A stretch of DNA of 50,369 bases from Syncephalastrum monosporum B8922 (lineage: Eukaryota > Mucoromycota > Mucoromycetes > Mucorales > Syncephalastraceae): positions 1 to 50,369 of the forward strand of contig JNEN01001283.1 in the NCBI GenBank assembly GCA_000697355.1, read 5' to 3'. Numbering within the stretch: the first letter of the stretch is position 1; each line of letters opens with the position of its first letter. The notes under the pieces are model-generated. The model was given only the letters and a program-made list of their open reading frames with translations, searched no databases and was not told the DNA's origin. Position numbers and translations under genes: made by a program. Below are positions 32,956-44,604 of the stretch, in pieces.

Positions 32956-34291
32956 TTAAGGCTTGGAACGCGCCAGACCGATTCTCGACTGCTCGTAATC
33001 AAAGACGGCATAGAAATTTTTAAGGAACGCGTCGCCGAGGATGATCAGTGACGTGGGAGACTCGGCTACACCTGAGTAGCAGAGGCTGTCGTTGACCAGA
33101 TGTGCACGCTCGCGAACCAGGTCGGTGAATTTGACGGGGAACGACGCTTCGTCCTCGCCCAGCATAAAATCAATCACTGGCGGATGGGCCATATCGCACG
33201 GCACGCTCCAGCCTAGCGAGGCGTTGTAGATGGCGCCGGGCACTGCCTCGTGAATGGCACGGGAGAGCGAGGGCGGTACGACGATCAAGGTCGTGCCTGT
33301 GTCAAGGATCGCGTTCGTCGCGCCCGTCGACCCCGACGTGTTGCTGCGAAGCGTGTGGTTCTCGATCCGCAGGCCGCCAAACTCGATTTCCCAGTACCGT
33401 TCGCGCGCTACCTTCAGATACCTTAAATCACCCTCATAATGAGCCGGGTTCGTCTCTCCGAAAGTCTATCATGCACGAATGAGTTTGGAAGGAGGACACT
33501 CGAGGACTCTCAGTACCAGTTCGCCTCGGCCACCATCCTCGGAACCTCCGAGCCAGACCCCAAAAATGGGGCGCTCAATCAAGCCGAGCTGCGACATGCG
33601 CTGGACGATGGTCAGCTTACCAGCGTCGACAAAGGAAAGGTCCGGGAAACCCAGGCCGAAAATGCCATCCAGGGCGTCGTCGGCCGCGAAATCGGCGGAT
33701 TCTTTAGTGGCAAAGCCAAGTAGGGTGTCCGGCACGGTCACGTTGCCGACGCGGATGGTCTCGTAGCCGCTGTATCCCTGTACGCCGGAGCCATCCCCGT
33801 ATTGCAGCGTCCAGGTATCTTTGGTCGTATTGCGGAAGGAGGATGACTTGGCTGCGTCAAAGCGTGGGGTGGAGCAGCGCGTGCATTGCGTGGAGGGAAT
33901 CCACGTGTCAGCACTGCCGGTATCAAAATCCATATAAAAATTCTGCGGCGGTGTACCGACTTGCATCTCGCCTATATACTCGACATCGACATGGGCGGCT
34001 CGGAGAGCCACTGTCGCCTCCCGATCGCTCACCAACACATGTGAAGCGCTGTAATTTTTTGGCGCGTATTTCATTAGCACGCGGTGCAGACGCGCAGGCG
34101 TGCTCTGTTTGTTGACGCGTCGCTGCAGCGGGAAACTAAATTGATCGAATCGATGGATGAGGGATCAACAGGTGTTGGACCGTGCGCACATAGAGTTACA
34201 TCTTATTTTAAGGTTATCAGTACCTCAAACCCGCTGCAAGCTCCCATAGCAGCAGTGCGGCGACGGTAACAATAATGACGTGTACTCTCAT
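32956..34291 (-). CDS. Secreted pepsin-like aspartic protease (A1)
   Basis: Predicted 398 residues from three exons: 34291-34224, 34135-33517, 33465-32956. MRVHVIIVTVAALLLWELAA is a signal peptide; FPLQRRVNKQ begins a basic propeptide. Catalytic aspartates lie in FDTGSADTWIP (DTG at 94-96) and ILDTGTTLIV (DTG at 284-286). The flap region LQYGDGSGVQGYSG, the DGIFGLGFP motif and the closing ILGDAFLKNFYAVFDYEQSR are all present, so the enzyme should be active at acid pH. The second junction gives GELTFGETNPAHYEGDL, matching family consensus and fixing the donor. The closest relatives known to me are rhizopuspepsin-like extracellular proteases. No GPI signal follows, so secretion to medium or vacuole is likely. 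Confidence 0.94.
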
Positions 34292-34504
34292 GGAGAAGGA
34301 GCAGGAAAGATACAAGGTTGAAATTTTTTTTCGAAGGCAAAGAAAAAACTTATACCCCAATTCTGTCCCATCGGTTTGAGATCATCCCTTTTTCTCCAAA
34401 ATTATACATATAAAAAAAAACGACCTTAAACCCCCTACCCCCTCCTCCAGCACGCCTGCCTTTTGCACCCTTCTTTCTCAAACTTTTTAATTTGTTCTGA
34501 ACCC

Positions 34505-35353
34505 ATGCCAACCCTGCAAGACAGGGTCGCCATTATTGGCGCCGGATCCCTTGGGGCGACGGTAGCGTACACGCTCATCGTCCGGCAGACAGTGTACGAG
34601 ATTTTAATGGTGGATATGAGTACGGACATTTTGCAGGCTCAGGTGACAGACCTCCGCGATGCCGCACTTGCAACAGGTACTATGGTGCGGTCCGGGACGT
34701 TCAAGGAGGCCAGCCAAGTCGGTGTGGTTGTTTTGGCAGCGTCGTCCCCGCGTCGTCCTGGCGAATCGCGGTTGGAGTGGATTCGGCGCAACAAGCAGCT
34801 GTTACGCGCTATTAGCCACCAGATCAGCTTTCCAACAGACACGATTGTAATCGTATTGAGTGAACCTGCCGATATCCTGACCCGTCACGTCCAGAACCAT
34901 CTAGGTCTGAAACCGGAGCAGGTGCTTGGAGTCAATAGTCTGACGAGTCAGCGCGTGTGTGCTCAGCTGGTCGAGGAAGGATACCCATTCGCGTCCAAGA
35001 CGTACGTGATTGGCACGCCGGAGGTACCTGTGCTGGCGTGCCCAGAGCATGTCCAGCGGTACATGGATCTCGTGACCCACCCGCGGTTCCAACGAGTCAC
35101 AGCTGCCAAGGGAGGCGCGGTGTATGGATTAGCCTGGCAAGTAGCTGATCTCATTCATACAATATTGCATGACAACCGCATCCACGTGTGCTCTGTTTAT
35201 GTCAAACATCTCGACACCTGCGTCACTGTACCCGTTGTCATTGATCGCACTGGCGTCAAAGAGCATGTCGAGCTGACCTTGTTGCCCGACCAGAAAAGAA
35301 GGCTCAAGCAGGCCGCCGAACAAAATATCCAAGACGATTTAGCCACTGAATGA
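34505..35353 (+). CDS. LDH/MDH-fold protein lacking catalytic residues (likely pseudoenzyme)
   Basis: Intronless, 282 residues from the ATG at 34505. Clear L-lactate dehydrogenase family fold: VAIIGAGSLGATVAYTLI (NAD-binding GxGxxG), ILMVDMS with the ribose-binding Asp37, and PGESRLEWIRRNKQL with the active-site-loop Arg89. However the family 'TNPVDILT' reads SEPADILT (Asn to Glu120), 'LDSAR' reads LTSQR (the catalytic-pair Asp becomes Thr147; Arg150 kept), and the 'GEHGD' catalytic-His motif is shortened to GTPEVP (170-175) with no His. The frame is open throughout, so this is not a simple pseudogene. It is shorter than typical LDH (about 315). It may bind NAD or act as a regulator; activity as LDH is unlikely. 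It is divergent from the aspartic protease, with 213 bases between starts. Confidence 0.85.
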   Translation: MPTLQDRVAIIGAGSLGATVAYTLIVRQTVYEILMVDMSTDILQAQVTDLRDAALATGTMVRSGTFKEASQVGVVVLAASSPRRPGESRLEWIRRNKQLLRAISHQISFPTDTIVIVLSEPADILTRHVQNHLGLKPEQVLGVNSLTSQRVCAQLVEEGYPFASKTYVIGTPEVPVLACPEHVQRYMDLVTHPRFQRVTAAKGGAVYGLAWQVADLIHTILHDNRIHVCSVYVKHLDTCVTVPVVIDRTGVKEHVELTLLPDQKRRLKQAAEQNIQDDLATE

Positions 35354-36260
35354 AACAGAAAAATATCCCTGTATATATCTTTTCCCTCCATCATACCAAG
35401 TGATCTGAATGCTTTTCCTCCGACACACCTTGACAAAAATAGCCGGGAATAAAAATGGCTAAAATCTGTGTAGCTGGCGACTACAGTCTCTAACCACGGC
35501 ACACGGTGATCAGGCTTTGACACTTGCTGTACAGATTGTGTAGAAGGCAAAGTCTAAATCCAGGCTACGTATAGTTTACTACGAGAACAGGAATGAGCCG
35601 AAGAAAATTTTTGTAATAAAAGGAATACTGGTAGGGAAGACGCATACGCGACAAAAGATCAGGGTATCTCCACCTCCACCGAGCAGGTCGTGGTCGTTCA
35701 CTGCAAATTGCGCCTTTTTGTGGATTATTTGTACGAGTGCAAAAAAGTGTTGCAATTGAGGTACGTGCTCACTTCCTTCTGTAAATGTGATACCTGCAAA
35801 GGATTATGTCCATACGGTAACCAAGGAGCCAGACTTGGAGAGTCTGCCTATTACCATAAAGGCAAGAAGACGAATGAAAAGATGGAAAATATTTGATGCC
35901 AACTGCTCTTCACAGCCAATTTTTGTGTTTTTTCCCATTGCATCCATTCAACCTATAAGGCATCTCCAGTCCCACCGATAGGAAGGCAAGGGGTCCACAT
36001 TGGATGAGATATTTGAAATATTGATCTGATAGAAGGAATTAGACGCGTGCTTTCACGGACGCTTTGGTCATATGAGGTGGGGCCTGCCGCTCTGCGCGAG
36101 CAAAGACGAATTCGGCTTCTGACCAACGTATGTGATCGAGCGACAATTGACTTGGAGGAGGAGTCGCCGACGGGCTAGTTTATTGTGAATGCGTATGCGT
36201 ATGTGTGTCTATGTGTGTGTGTGTACATGGATACATGCGTATGTGAGCTATATACAAGAC
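35354..36260. other. convergent 3' region, no gene seen
   Basis: 900 bases between the LDH-like gene (+) and the SRR1-like gene (-). Frames are short with no recognisable motif. A TG/TA-rich stretch (gtatgtgtgtctatgtgtgt, about 36199-36230) lies near the right end. Confidence 0.5.
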
Positions 36261-37295
36261 TTAAGAGATGACAGGAGCTTCTGGGTCAGCTTGAGATGTT
36301 ACGCTAGACCAAAAAGGGTCGTTTTCATCTTGAGGCACGACGTTAGAAGGGAACCATTGGAAGGCAAGGTCATTGAAGACTTTATCATCGTCGAATTTCT
36401 TGGGAAACGATATAGTCTGTACGATCGCGTTGGCGGGGATCAGATAGGGGCATTCACGACGCAGCTCGCGTTCCAGCTGACTATATACAAGTGCAAGTGA
36501 GAAAAAGGGACTCGGTGAGGAGAATGTCAACGTACCTTCCGACATACATGTCGAAGCGATTACCAATGATAAAGAGGTTGGTCAAGGATGCCGGTGTCCA
36601 GTTGGCGCTGATTGTGTTGCTGTACAAATTACGAGAACAGTGGGGCATATAGAAAAGAGTGGGGTGGTTAGCTGCCCGTTTGCCTTTCTACAAACCAAAA
36701 AAAAAAAAAAAAGACAAGTCAGTGCGCTGTCAGATATGCCATAGATCGTTATGATATGTACCTCATCTTCTTCAATGATATGGATCTGATGCTTCTCACA
36801 GAGCTGTTTGTCCAGCTCGGTCATGACTGGATCAAATATAGACACGTTGCCTTTGAGCTATTCAAAGACATGCGTTTAGAAGGACTCTTCCCAGGAAATA
36901 ACAGATTGACTCACATTGAGCAATTTGGCGAGCTCGAGAGCAAGCAGGAATTGATATTGGGCGTTTTTGGAATGCTGCATCGATCCAATACCGTAGCAAA
37001 CGATTTCTTTGCAGCCAAAGGGCGGAAGGTACTGTTCGTTTAATTCTTTTGGACTTTAGTTCCATGATCATGCCCATAACGACAGCGTAGAATAAAACTT
37101 ACTCTGTAGGTCGGCGTAGAACCTGCTGTCAAAAAGGACCTGTCTCCGTTGCTCGAGGAGTTTCTCGAGATCGGGGAGGGTGTAATCGTCTGGATCCACA
37201 AACACGTGCTTCTTTTTGCGCTGTTTCTTGGTTGAATCGACGGTCATGTACCGGAACTTGCGCTCCACCTTGGTAAAGCCATCGTCGTCTTCCAT
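36261..37295 (-). CDS. SRR1-like domain protein
   Basis: Predicted 263 residues from five exons: 37295-37103, 37045-36915, 36857-36762, 36687-36536, 36480-36261. The SRR1 domain is assembled across exons: IVCYGIGSMQHSKNAQYQFL, VSIFDPVMTELDKQ, FYMPHCSRNLY then SANWTPASLTNLFIIGNRF. These match the SRR1 family (plant SENSITIVITY TO RED LIGHT REDUCED 1, yeast Ber1), implicated in clock output in plants and in microtubule-related functions in yeast; the biochemical role is unknown. The N-terminus MEDDDGFTKVERKFRY with KKQRKKKH is a charged lead-in. The second acceptor (ccaaaag) was chosen because it is the only nearby one that restores frame. Confidence 0.85.
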
Positions 37296-37564
37296 TGTAT
37301 TGTCTTGTATCAAATTTCTTGAAGCAAAAGAATAAAAAGGGGGGAATACACTATAAAAGTGCTGAGTTCCACAAAGATCAGACAGACACACACAAAATTG
37401 TACACTGCGCGGCACTCAACCACGCTGCCTGCCACTTTTTCACTTGACCTCCGCCCTTTTATTTTCTGTTGCCAGAGAACGCGATCGCCCTTCGTCCAGC
37501 TTAGCCCACCTTATCCTACACATACTTTCGACCGTACGTGCAGATAACGACAACATACAAAGCC

Positions 37565-39181
37565 ATGCAAGTCACGCAACACGCCATGGCCATAGACGGG
37601 CCCAGTCCAGAAACCAAGAAACGACCTCATTTCACAGACGACGACAGCACACACCTCATTTCCTCAAGGACGACTGCTATCACCCAATTCCTACTCGCGT
37701 AAGTGTCCTTGCAGTATGACACATGTGTATGCCTCTCTCAAACAGTCTACGCTGCGTCAGCAATGATCCGCACGGCATTTGGAATCCATCCGACGATTCG
37801 CCTTCCCGATTAGCTGCGATCAAGGACAAGGCCAGTCGAGGCGAGTATGCAACTGTCCAGGATTTCAAGGTACGGGCAACAAGATAAGAGAATAGGCGAA
37901 AGAAACATGGAGGTGAATTTTCTTATTGTATGAATTTATTGCATAGGACGAGCTGGATCAGGCATTTGATCGTGCTTTGATCGATCACCCGCAGCGCTCA
38001 GATACGATCCAGCGCCTCTACTACTTCATCCTGGCCTCCTTGCGCCTAATCCACCAGACTCGGTTTGACTACGGTCTCTCCCAAAAGCCGATCGCCCTCT
38101 TCCGACCCACTCTCGACGGCTTTGTCTTTTCCGATGCCGTCCTGCGCACGCCCTCGCCTCATCATCCTTTGCGCAAGTAGATGCACTCACTCTGTTGATA
38201 CACCCAAACTCACCAATAGCATACGTCCCACAGCGACCGGCATCCAGGAAATGATGATCCATCCTGCCCCGCCCGTCGACGCCGTGCCGACCTTGCGAAG
38301 CACGGTCCCGCCCCCTCCGCGCTTCCCCTCCAGAATACAACGCCATGAAGACAAGCAGGCGGCGCCTGGTAATTTGAATACACACGCGCGAAGAAAGCAA
38401 TCCATTCTTAGCCTCATTCGCTATAGTCGAATGGCTCGACTATGGCGCATTCTCTAGTTTTGCACCCACTCACGACTCAAACCACGCAAATGTATCCTAC
38501 GAGAACACGTACATGGGCCGCGCAGCAAAGAGGTTCCGCAAATGGGAGAAGCGACAGCGGGACGTGGACACACGTCGGGAAGATGATGTCGATACGGCCT
38601 GGCTGGCTGCGCAAGGGCTGGACCCCGATGCCATCGTGAGCGCGGCTCTTGTTCAGAATAAAAGCGAAAACACCAACGCCAACGCCAACGCCAACGACCG
38701 CGACCTGGACGACGTGGAAGCCATTTTGGAGCACAACAAGGCACTTTTGCAGGACTTGGTCCTGTATCAAGACCAGCGATTCGGGCTTAACGAGGCACGG
38801 TGGGGCAAAATCGACGCGAGCGAGCGTCAGACGGCCAAGTCGCTCCAGATGCGGCTGCATATGCTCATGGCCGCGCTTGCACCCGACCAACTCACCCACC
38901 CAGAGTCAGTTGAGAAGACCATGGCACGCCTCCCTCTGACGGATGCAGTCTATCGCGGCACACTGCCACCTCAACGCTTGTTTGCCTATCACACCTCAGA
39001 GCACGTAGAAGCCCTGCCGCACCAGGCCACCATCATGCCCGACTATGCCAAGGAGCGATGGCGATGGATCGACGTGGCCCCGCCTGCCGCCGCTCCCAAC
39101 AAGACCCACCCTTCGCCTTCTTCAAGCAGGTCTCAATCACAACGGCCTAAAACAGCCTCACCAAGTCATAAACAGCCCTAA
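37565..39181 (+). CDS. Nuclear/chromatin-type protein, possibly Rxt2-like
   Basis: Predicted 463 residues from five exons: 37565-37698, 37746-37869, 37947-38176, 38220-38368, 38427-39181, all phases consistent. A conserved-looking helical N-terminal half (LIDHPQRSDTIQRLYYFILA, SLRLIHQTRFDYG) leads to EWLDYGAFSSFAPTHDSNHA and a YMGRAAKRFRKWEKRQRDVD segment. A coiled coil around LDDVEAILEHNKALLQDLVL and a low-complexity Ser/Pro tail follow. The 'FAPTxDSxxA' pattern recalls Rxt2, a subunit of the Rpd3L histone deacetylase complex, but I hold this weakly. A short AN dipeptide repeat (NTNANANAN) marks a length-variable spot. Divergent from the SRR1-like gene with a 269-base shared promoter. Confidence 0.7.
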
Positions 39182-39522
39182 ATTCAAAGAAAAAAAGCGC
39201 AAAAAATGGTAGGCCAGAGGAAATTGAGGAAGATGCAGGCAAGCGCAGCTTGGTATTTTTTTAATGTAGAGCAAAGAGTGAACAAATGATTCAAATAATA
39301 GAGAAAAAAAAAAGTAAAAAGAAAACGGAGAGCTGGGTGGATGGATAGTAGATTTGCGAGCTAGCTATAAAGGGATGAGTGGCGACAGGAAGAGAAGGTA
39401 GGAGGAAGAAATCTATGTACGTCAAATGAGAAAAGAAAAGAGAAAGGAAAAGAGAAGATAAATCAGGGCATGAGAGATGAAGCTATTACACAGTTATATG
39501 GGGAATGGAAATCAAAAATCAT
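39182..39522. other. convergent 3' region, A/G-rich
   Basis: Purine-rich spacer between the Rxt2-like candidate (+) and the DEAD-box helicase (-), for example agaaaagaaaagagaaagga near 39428-39447. No gene is seen. Confidence 0.6.
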
Positions 39523-41623
39523 TTAAAAGGACTCGCTACCCCATTTACGGCCAGAAGGCTTCAAAGCAGGAGCGTCGTCGTCGAAGCGGTCGCGGCGGGG
39601 CGCGCGATCCGAGCGGAACCGGTCATTACGATCGTTGCGGTCGTGGCGACGCGGGCGGTCAAAGCGATCCTGGTGTCGCTCAAAACGGTCGTTGCGGTCA
39701 GAGCTGCGGTCAAAGCTGCGACGGCCGCTGTTGAACGAGTCACGTCGATGGCCACCGCGGTCGAACCGGGCATAGTCATCGAAGCGACGGCGGTTGTTGT
39801 TGCTGAAGCGCGGGGCCTTGTCGACCAAGCCAATACGGGCCAAGAAGCTCTGCGAGACCGAGGGCGCCTCAATCGCACCCAGACTCATAGCAAACCGTTT
39901 TCCAGCCTCCACGATCTCGGTTTTCTTCACGTTGAGGAGATCAGCACGACCCGCATCTAGTGACACAGAGGTTAATACAAATAAATAAAAAAGCCGACCC
40001 ATGCCCAATTCTAATACTTACAATAGCCAAGGAAGGCGGTGAAGGCTTCGTCGAGAATACCCTCATCAAGCTTGCTGACGACGTACTTGCGGAGACGGTC
40101 CGTCGTTTCGCGCTCTTCCTCGTCGATCGGAGGGGGCTGGAGCTTCTGCACAGGCAGATCGTGGAGCGCATTGCGGACAAACTGCTGCTCAACCTCATCC
40201 ATGATGAGGACACCCTCGCCCTCAGCGCCGGCACGACCGGTGCGGCCTAAGCGATGAATGTACTGCTCACGGCTGGTGGGGACACCGAGCTGAACGACGA
40301 GCGATACGCCGGGGTAGTCGACACCACGGGCCGAGACATCGGAGGTGACGAGCACGGTACCGGGGCGGGCGTTGCGGAAGCGCTTGGAAATCTTGGAGCG
40401 CTGCTCCTGCGACTTTTTGGAATGGATCTCGAGGACGGTGCGGTCGGGCAGCAAGAACTTGAGGAGCTGGGAGTACGCGATGGTGGACTTGGTAGTGGGC
40501 AAAAAGACGATGGTCTTGCCTTTGACAGCGGCGGGCAGGTCCTGAAGCATGGCGCGCAGCAGAACCGGATGCTCGTCAAAGGGAGCGACAAGGGCCGACT
40601 GCTTGACGTGCATGTGGGTATTGCTTTCTTCCTTGCCGACGGTATCGATGAGGTCGTACTTGGGCGAGAGCGCAAACTTGCCGAGGTTCTGGTGGATGTC
40701 ATTGGAGAGAGTAGCGGAGAAGAGCATGGTCTGACGATTCTCAGAGGGCAGCTTATCGAGGATGCGGCGCAGCTCGTTCTTGAAGCCCATGTCGAGGAGC
40801 TGGTCGGCCTCGTCGAGCACAAGGACCTCGGTCGACTGGCACATCTTGTGGAACCGTGGCACCGAGTCGAGAAGGTCAAAGAGGCGGCCAGGCGTGCCGA
40901 CCACAATGTCGCAACGTTGACGCTCCAGCTTGCGCAGGTTGTCGCTCTTTCGCTCACCGCCGACCATGCAGTGCACACCCAGCGGGTAGAACTTGAGCAG
41001 GCGCTCGGCCTCATTGGCGATCTGCAGGGCGAGCTCACGGGTGGGTGAGATGATAAAGACCTTAGTGCCGTCAAAGTGCTTCAGCTCCTCGACAGTCTTG
41101 CCCGCATACGCACGCTCGAGAGCAGCAATCAAGAAAGCCAGCGTTTTGCCGGTGCCTGTCTTGGCCTTGACGAAAATATCGTTTTCAATCGGCAGCCGCG
41201 AGCACACTGCATCCTGCACCACCGACATTTCCTTATACTTGAAGACCCGATCCAGCGCCTTGAGGGTCAATGGGTTGATCGCCTGATCCCTGAACAGCTT
41301 GAGTTGCGGCTGCGGCTGATCTTCTGCAACCTCTTGGACAATGTCTTCGACCTTCTCCTCCTGCTTGAGTGCAGTGTCGGCCGACGAACGCAGCGCGGCC
41401 TGAGTGTGGACCATCATGGAGGGGAGGATGCGCTGCGGAAGGGCAAGATCTTTGGCAAGCAGCGAACGCACTGGATAAAGGTGAGAGATAAGCTGGTTAG
41501 ACAGGCACAGCGCAATGCAAGTAGACGCTAGTACATACCGGGCTGCCTGGTGTAGGCCGACGAGACAGCGAGGGCTCTACCAGCATGACGAGCCGTGCTG
41601 GTGAGTGTAATAAGTCGAAACAT
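39523..41623 (-). CDS. Mitochondrial DEAD-box RNA helicase (Mss116-like)
   Basis: Predicted 655 residues from three exons: 41623-41539, 41470-40022, 39956-39523. The N-terminus MFRLITLTSTARHAGRALAV is an amphipathic mitochondrial presequence. Helicase motifs in order: AKTGTGKT (131-138), PTRELALQ, GGERK, TPGRLFDLL, VLDEADQLLDMGF, SATLS, VFLPTTKS, TSDVSARGVDYPG and HRLGRTGRAG. A C-terminal extension ends in an Arg/Asp/Asn-rich tail (RFDRPRRHDRNDRNDRF), as in yeast Mss116, where a basic tail tethers RNA. Mss116 helps splice mitochondrial group I/II introns and acts in transcription and translation; the same role is inferred from length (655 against 664 in yeast), presequence and tail. Confidence 0.92.
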
Positions 41624-41908
41624 GGAGAAAATAAAGGTTGCAAGCGCAAAGAGAGGGGGAAGCTGTCAAACAAACGGAATTTTCACCCCGTATGCTGCAT
41701 TAGAAAGTTCAAGCCACATTGACTTATACTTTTGCCCGAAGGCACGCTTTAAGACCCGTCTGTCCAATAGAAATGCAGCCCATGCATTCACATTTTCCGC
41801 AAGCACCCGCACAAATCTTAACGCGTTGCTTATTAGGAATTTTTTTTCCTTTTCATCTCACACAAATCAAATGATGTCTCTTTCGATCGACTTGCAATAA
41901 TTCACGAG

Positions 41909-42670
41909 ATGACTCAAGCTGTGGACGAGTGGACAGCACCCGAACGCGGTCGCAAGATGCCTTTTCTATTCGGTCAAGTTCGCCGTTTTTTCACGATGAA
42001 GCAGCCTGTATCGAGTACCTCTGGCACAAGCGTGTGTTCTATACCGCGGCGCCCATCTGTAGCAAGGAGGGTTGCGGTAAGGAGATGAAGCTTGAGGTCA
42101 CTCTCAAGCGGATTCGCTGGCACTGCACTGCTTACAAGTGCAGTAACGAGCAGGGCATCCGAAAGGACGCTCCCTTTGAGGGAAGAAGCAGGAGCTGCAT
42201 AAACTTCTGCTCCTCTACCGTATGCTTCTCGACAATGAACCCACGATGAGAATTCGGTCTTATACTGGACTGAATGCCCGTACGATTTCACTCCTGGCCG
42301 AGGATCTTAACGAGCTTTTCTTATGCGATTTGGCGTCAATTCCCAGTGAGTAACCATCATATCTATAATACTTTACTTACATAGCTGTATTCATAGATCA
42401 AAGACTGGGGGTGAAGGTGCCATCGTGGAGATCGATGAGTCCAAGTTTGGGAAAAGGAAGTATCATCGAGGCCACCGTGTCGAAGGCATCTGGGTTGTCG
42501 GTGGCATCGAACGGACTGAAGAACGTTGCTGCATCCTGGTGGTAGTAGAGGACCGCACGCAATCCAGGCTGTCACGGCGAGGCTCTTCCTTTATCTCGTG
42601 TGCCGGAAGTGATAGCATGCAGAAACAACCAATCAAACTGTATATGGACTGTGAACTATGTCGAAGATGA
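41909..42670 (+). pseudogene. Merlin/IS1016-like (ISXO2 family) transposase relic
   Basis: The + strand shows EAACIEYLWHKRVFYTAAPI with a zinc-ribbon-like CSKEGCGKEM segment. After a one-base frame change comes KQELHKLLLLYRMLLDNEP and YTGLNARTISLLAEDLNELF. After a further gap (possibly an intron, gtgagt...cattcatag type) comes GAIVEIDESKFGKRKYHRGH and RVEGIWVVGGIERTEERCC. The VEIDES-x-FG-x-RKY-x-RG block holds the first catalytic Asp/Glu region of ISXO2/Merlin DDE transposases. The following frames break up (stops before 42670), and the remaining catalytic residues are not found. The copy is inactive. Terminal inverted repeats were not identified. Confidence 0.75.
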
Positions 42671-44604
42671 TAAAAGTTTATATTGATTGAAAAAATGAAC
42701 TTCAGTGCCGATCGGGCAGTTCTTTTTCATTAGGTCCGAGTTATCATGTAAATATATTATCAAAGCATTACAGGGATAGAATTGCCTAAAGACGAATTAA
42801 CAGAAATTAGCTATAGGCACTTTTTCCTTGATCAAGTGCTTTCTGTTCCGGCTAGAGTCGTTTTCACGGGCACTATCATGAACTTCTCCACAGCACTAGA
42901 AAGTCATTTTCGACTTACTACTATGAGTAGCGTGGTTGGAATGACCTCAGCCTATTGGATCTCCTCCCCTCCCTTCTCGCTACGCTCGTGGCACAGCACC
43001 ACCACTACCTTTGCACATCTGATTGCTTCATCATATGTCGATAAATTCTGACCTAATCTCGGTTCGTACAAAATAAAGAAAAAAAAAAAGAAGCTGATTG
43101 TCGGTGGAACCCCTTTTGAAAATAGGGTTACATCCGCGTTGCATTATCGGTTGACAACGAGAATGCAGTTGCCGCGCGGCAATACAACCTTGGCGACGCT
43201 TCTGATGCACTAAGAATATGGTTGTTGCTGGACGGCGTTGGTTTTCCCTTTTTTCGAGTGATAAAGTCAACTAAAACCTACCGAATCCTTGCCAGCAGGA
43301 GCATTTAAAATGATGTAACGCTTGGCTCCTAAGGGTTGATGTTTATTAAAAAAAATTAATGTGATACTATAGCTGCTGTCATCTCTAGTCGCTCACCACT
43401 ATTGATGTACGAGTATCCAAAATTATTGGCTGTAACTGCAGCCGTGTCTGACACTGTAACCTTATTTAGTATGTCTGGTCTGGATAGAACATAAACCAAT
43501 GTATACAACGTAGATGTATGTCCAATTCAGTTACTTCATTCTTATCTTCTGCCCTCCGTAAACATTTCTCGGATACCAATATCTCAATGCCGTAATCTCT
43601 GGGTATTCGGTTTTATGCAAAATAATATCGAGCTAATTTTATCGTTGCACGCACGATGTGCGGCAGTTGAAGGTATCGAGGAGCACAGAGAAAAAGAGGA
43701 TCTCCTTGCTGTCAAGTATATGTATCTTGCCGGTGCTTGGAAGCAAGTCTATGACGAGCTTTTTGACATTGTCGTATGTTCTGGTAATGCGAAAGATGTC
43801 AGGCAAGAGCCTCTTTCCATTTTGCAGAGTTGTTCTCGAGGTACGCGACGAGGTCTGGGTAGATAGCATTAGAATATAACAAACGAAGTCTCGGTTCGAA
43901 TAATCAAACTTGGGTGGTTCCGTTAACATGGAGGAGATAATCCATTACCTCATGGATTCGCGGAACATCGCGCGTCAGAAGACTCTGTTTGCTGCTGCAT
44001 GCAGCTGATGCGTAGATGCGCTTTACATGGGAGCGATCTTGAAGTCGCTCAATCATGGTCTGTAAAAGCCCGATGCGGCTGTTCAAGCTTTCACAGGCTT
44101 TTTGAGGCGATTATCGCACGTATTCAATCACCTCCAATCCCGCTGTACGGAGGCCATCCAGCTCTTGCTGGTATTTGGGTAGACATTGCTTGACATGACC
44201 GATTACTAGTGCTACCGGGTATTTTGAGTCAAGTTGTTTTTTCCCCGCAACAGCGATCATTACCATGGTATTCTGTGTTCATGATGAACACAGGTCGTCT
44301 CCTTTCATTCTCGATCGGCGCGTCCTTCAAACGCCGATTTTTTTCTGCTTCATACATTGATGCCTTCTTACTTTGCACCATCTGTCTAGTTGTTGGGGGC
44401 TCTTCAGGCGCTGCGGCAAATGATGGCCTCGGTATCACATGATGTCTGTCGTGGAGATGAGCGTCTCCTTGTACAGCTGCGGGTTGTAAGGTCGAACGAC
44501 AGATCAATCGTGTCAAGCACCTCTAAAAATCGAGTGTCAGTCAACTTCTCCTCAGATGTTGTTGTCAAAACGATGAAGATCAAGAGTTATACCATCCTCG
44601 AACA
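42671..44604. other. decayed sequence between transposon relics
   Basis: No intact gene. On the minus strand about 43904-44190 there is a patch (GLEVIEYVR then, past a stop, GLLQTMIERLQDRSHVKRIY) that recalls serine-recombinase-like N-termini but is interrupted. Just upstream of 44605 should lie the remainder of the Ty3 reverse transcriptase, but I cannot recognise it. Confidence 0.4.

Noticed and set aside
36862..37077. Alternative reading of the SRR1-like exon 2 in another frame
   Set aside because: The IVCYGIGS text of the SRR1 family lies in the chosen frame and joins its neighbours in phase.
40247..41074. Long open frames on both strands within the DEAD-box gene
   Set aside because: Codon-bias shadows of the helicase; translations are Ser/Pro/Arg- or Gly/Val-rich without motifs.
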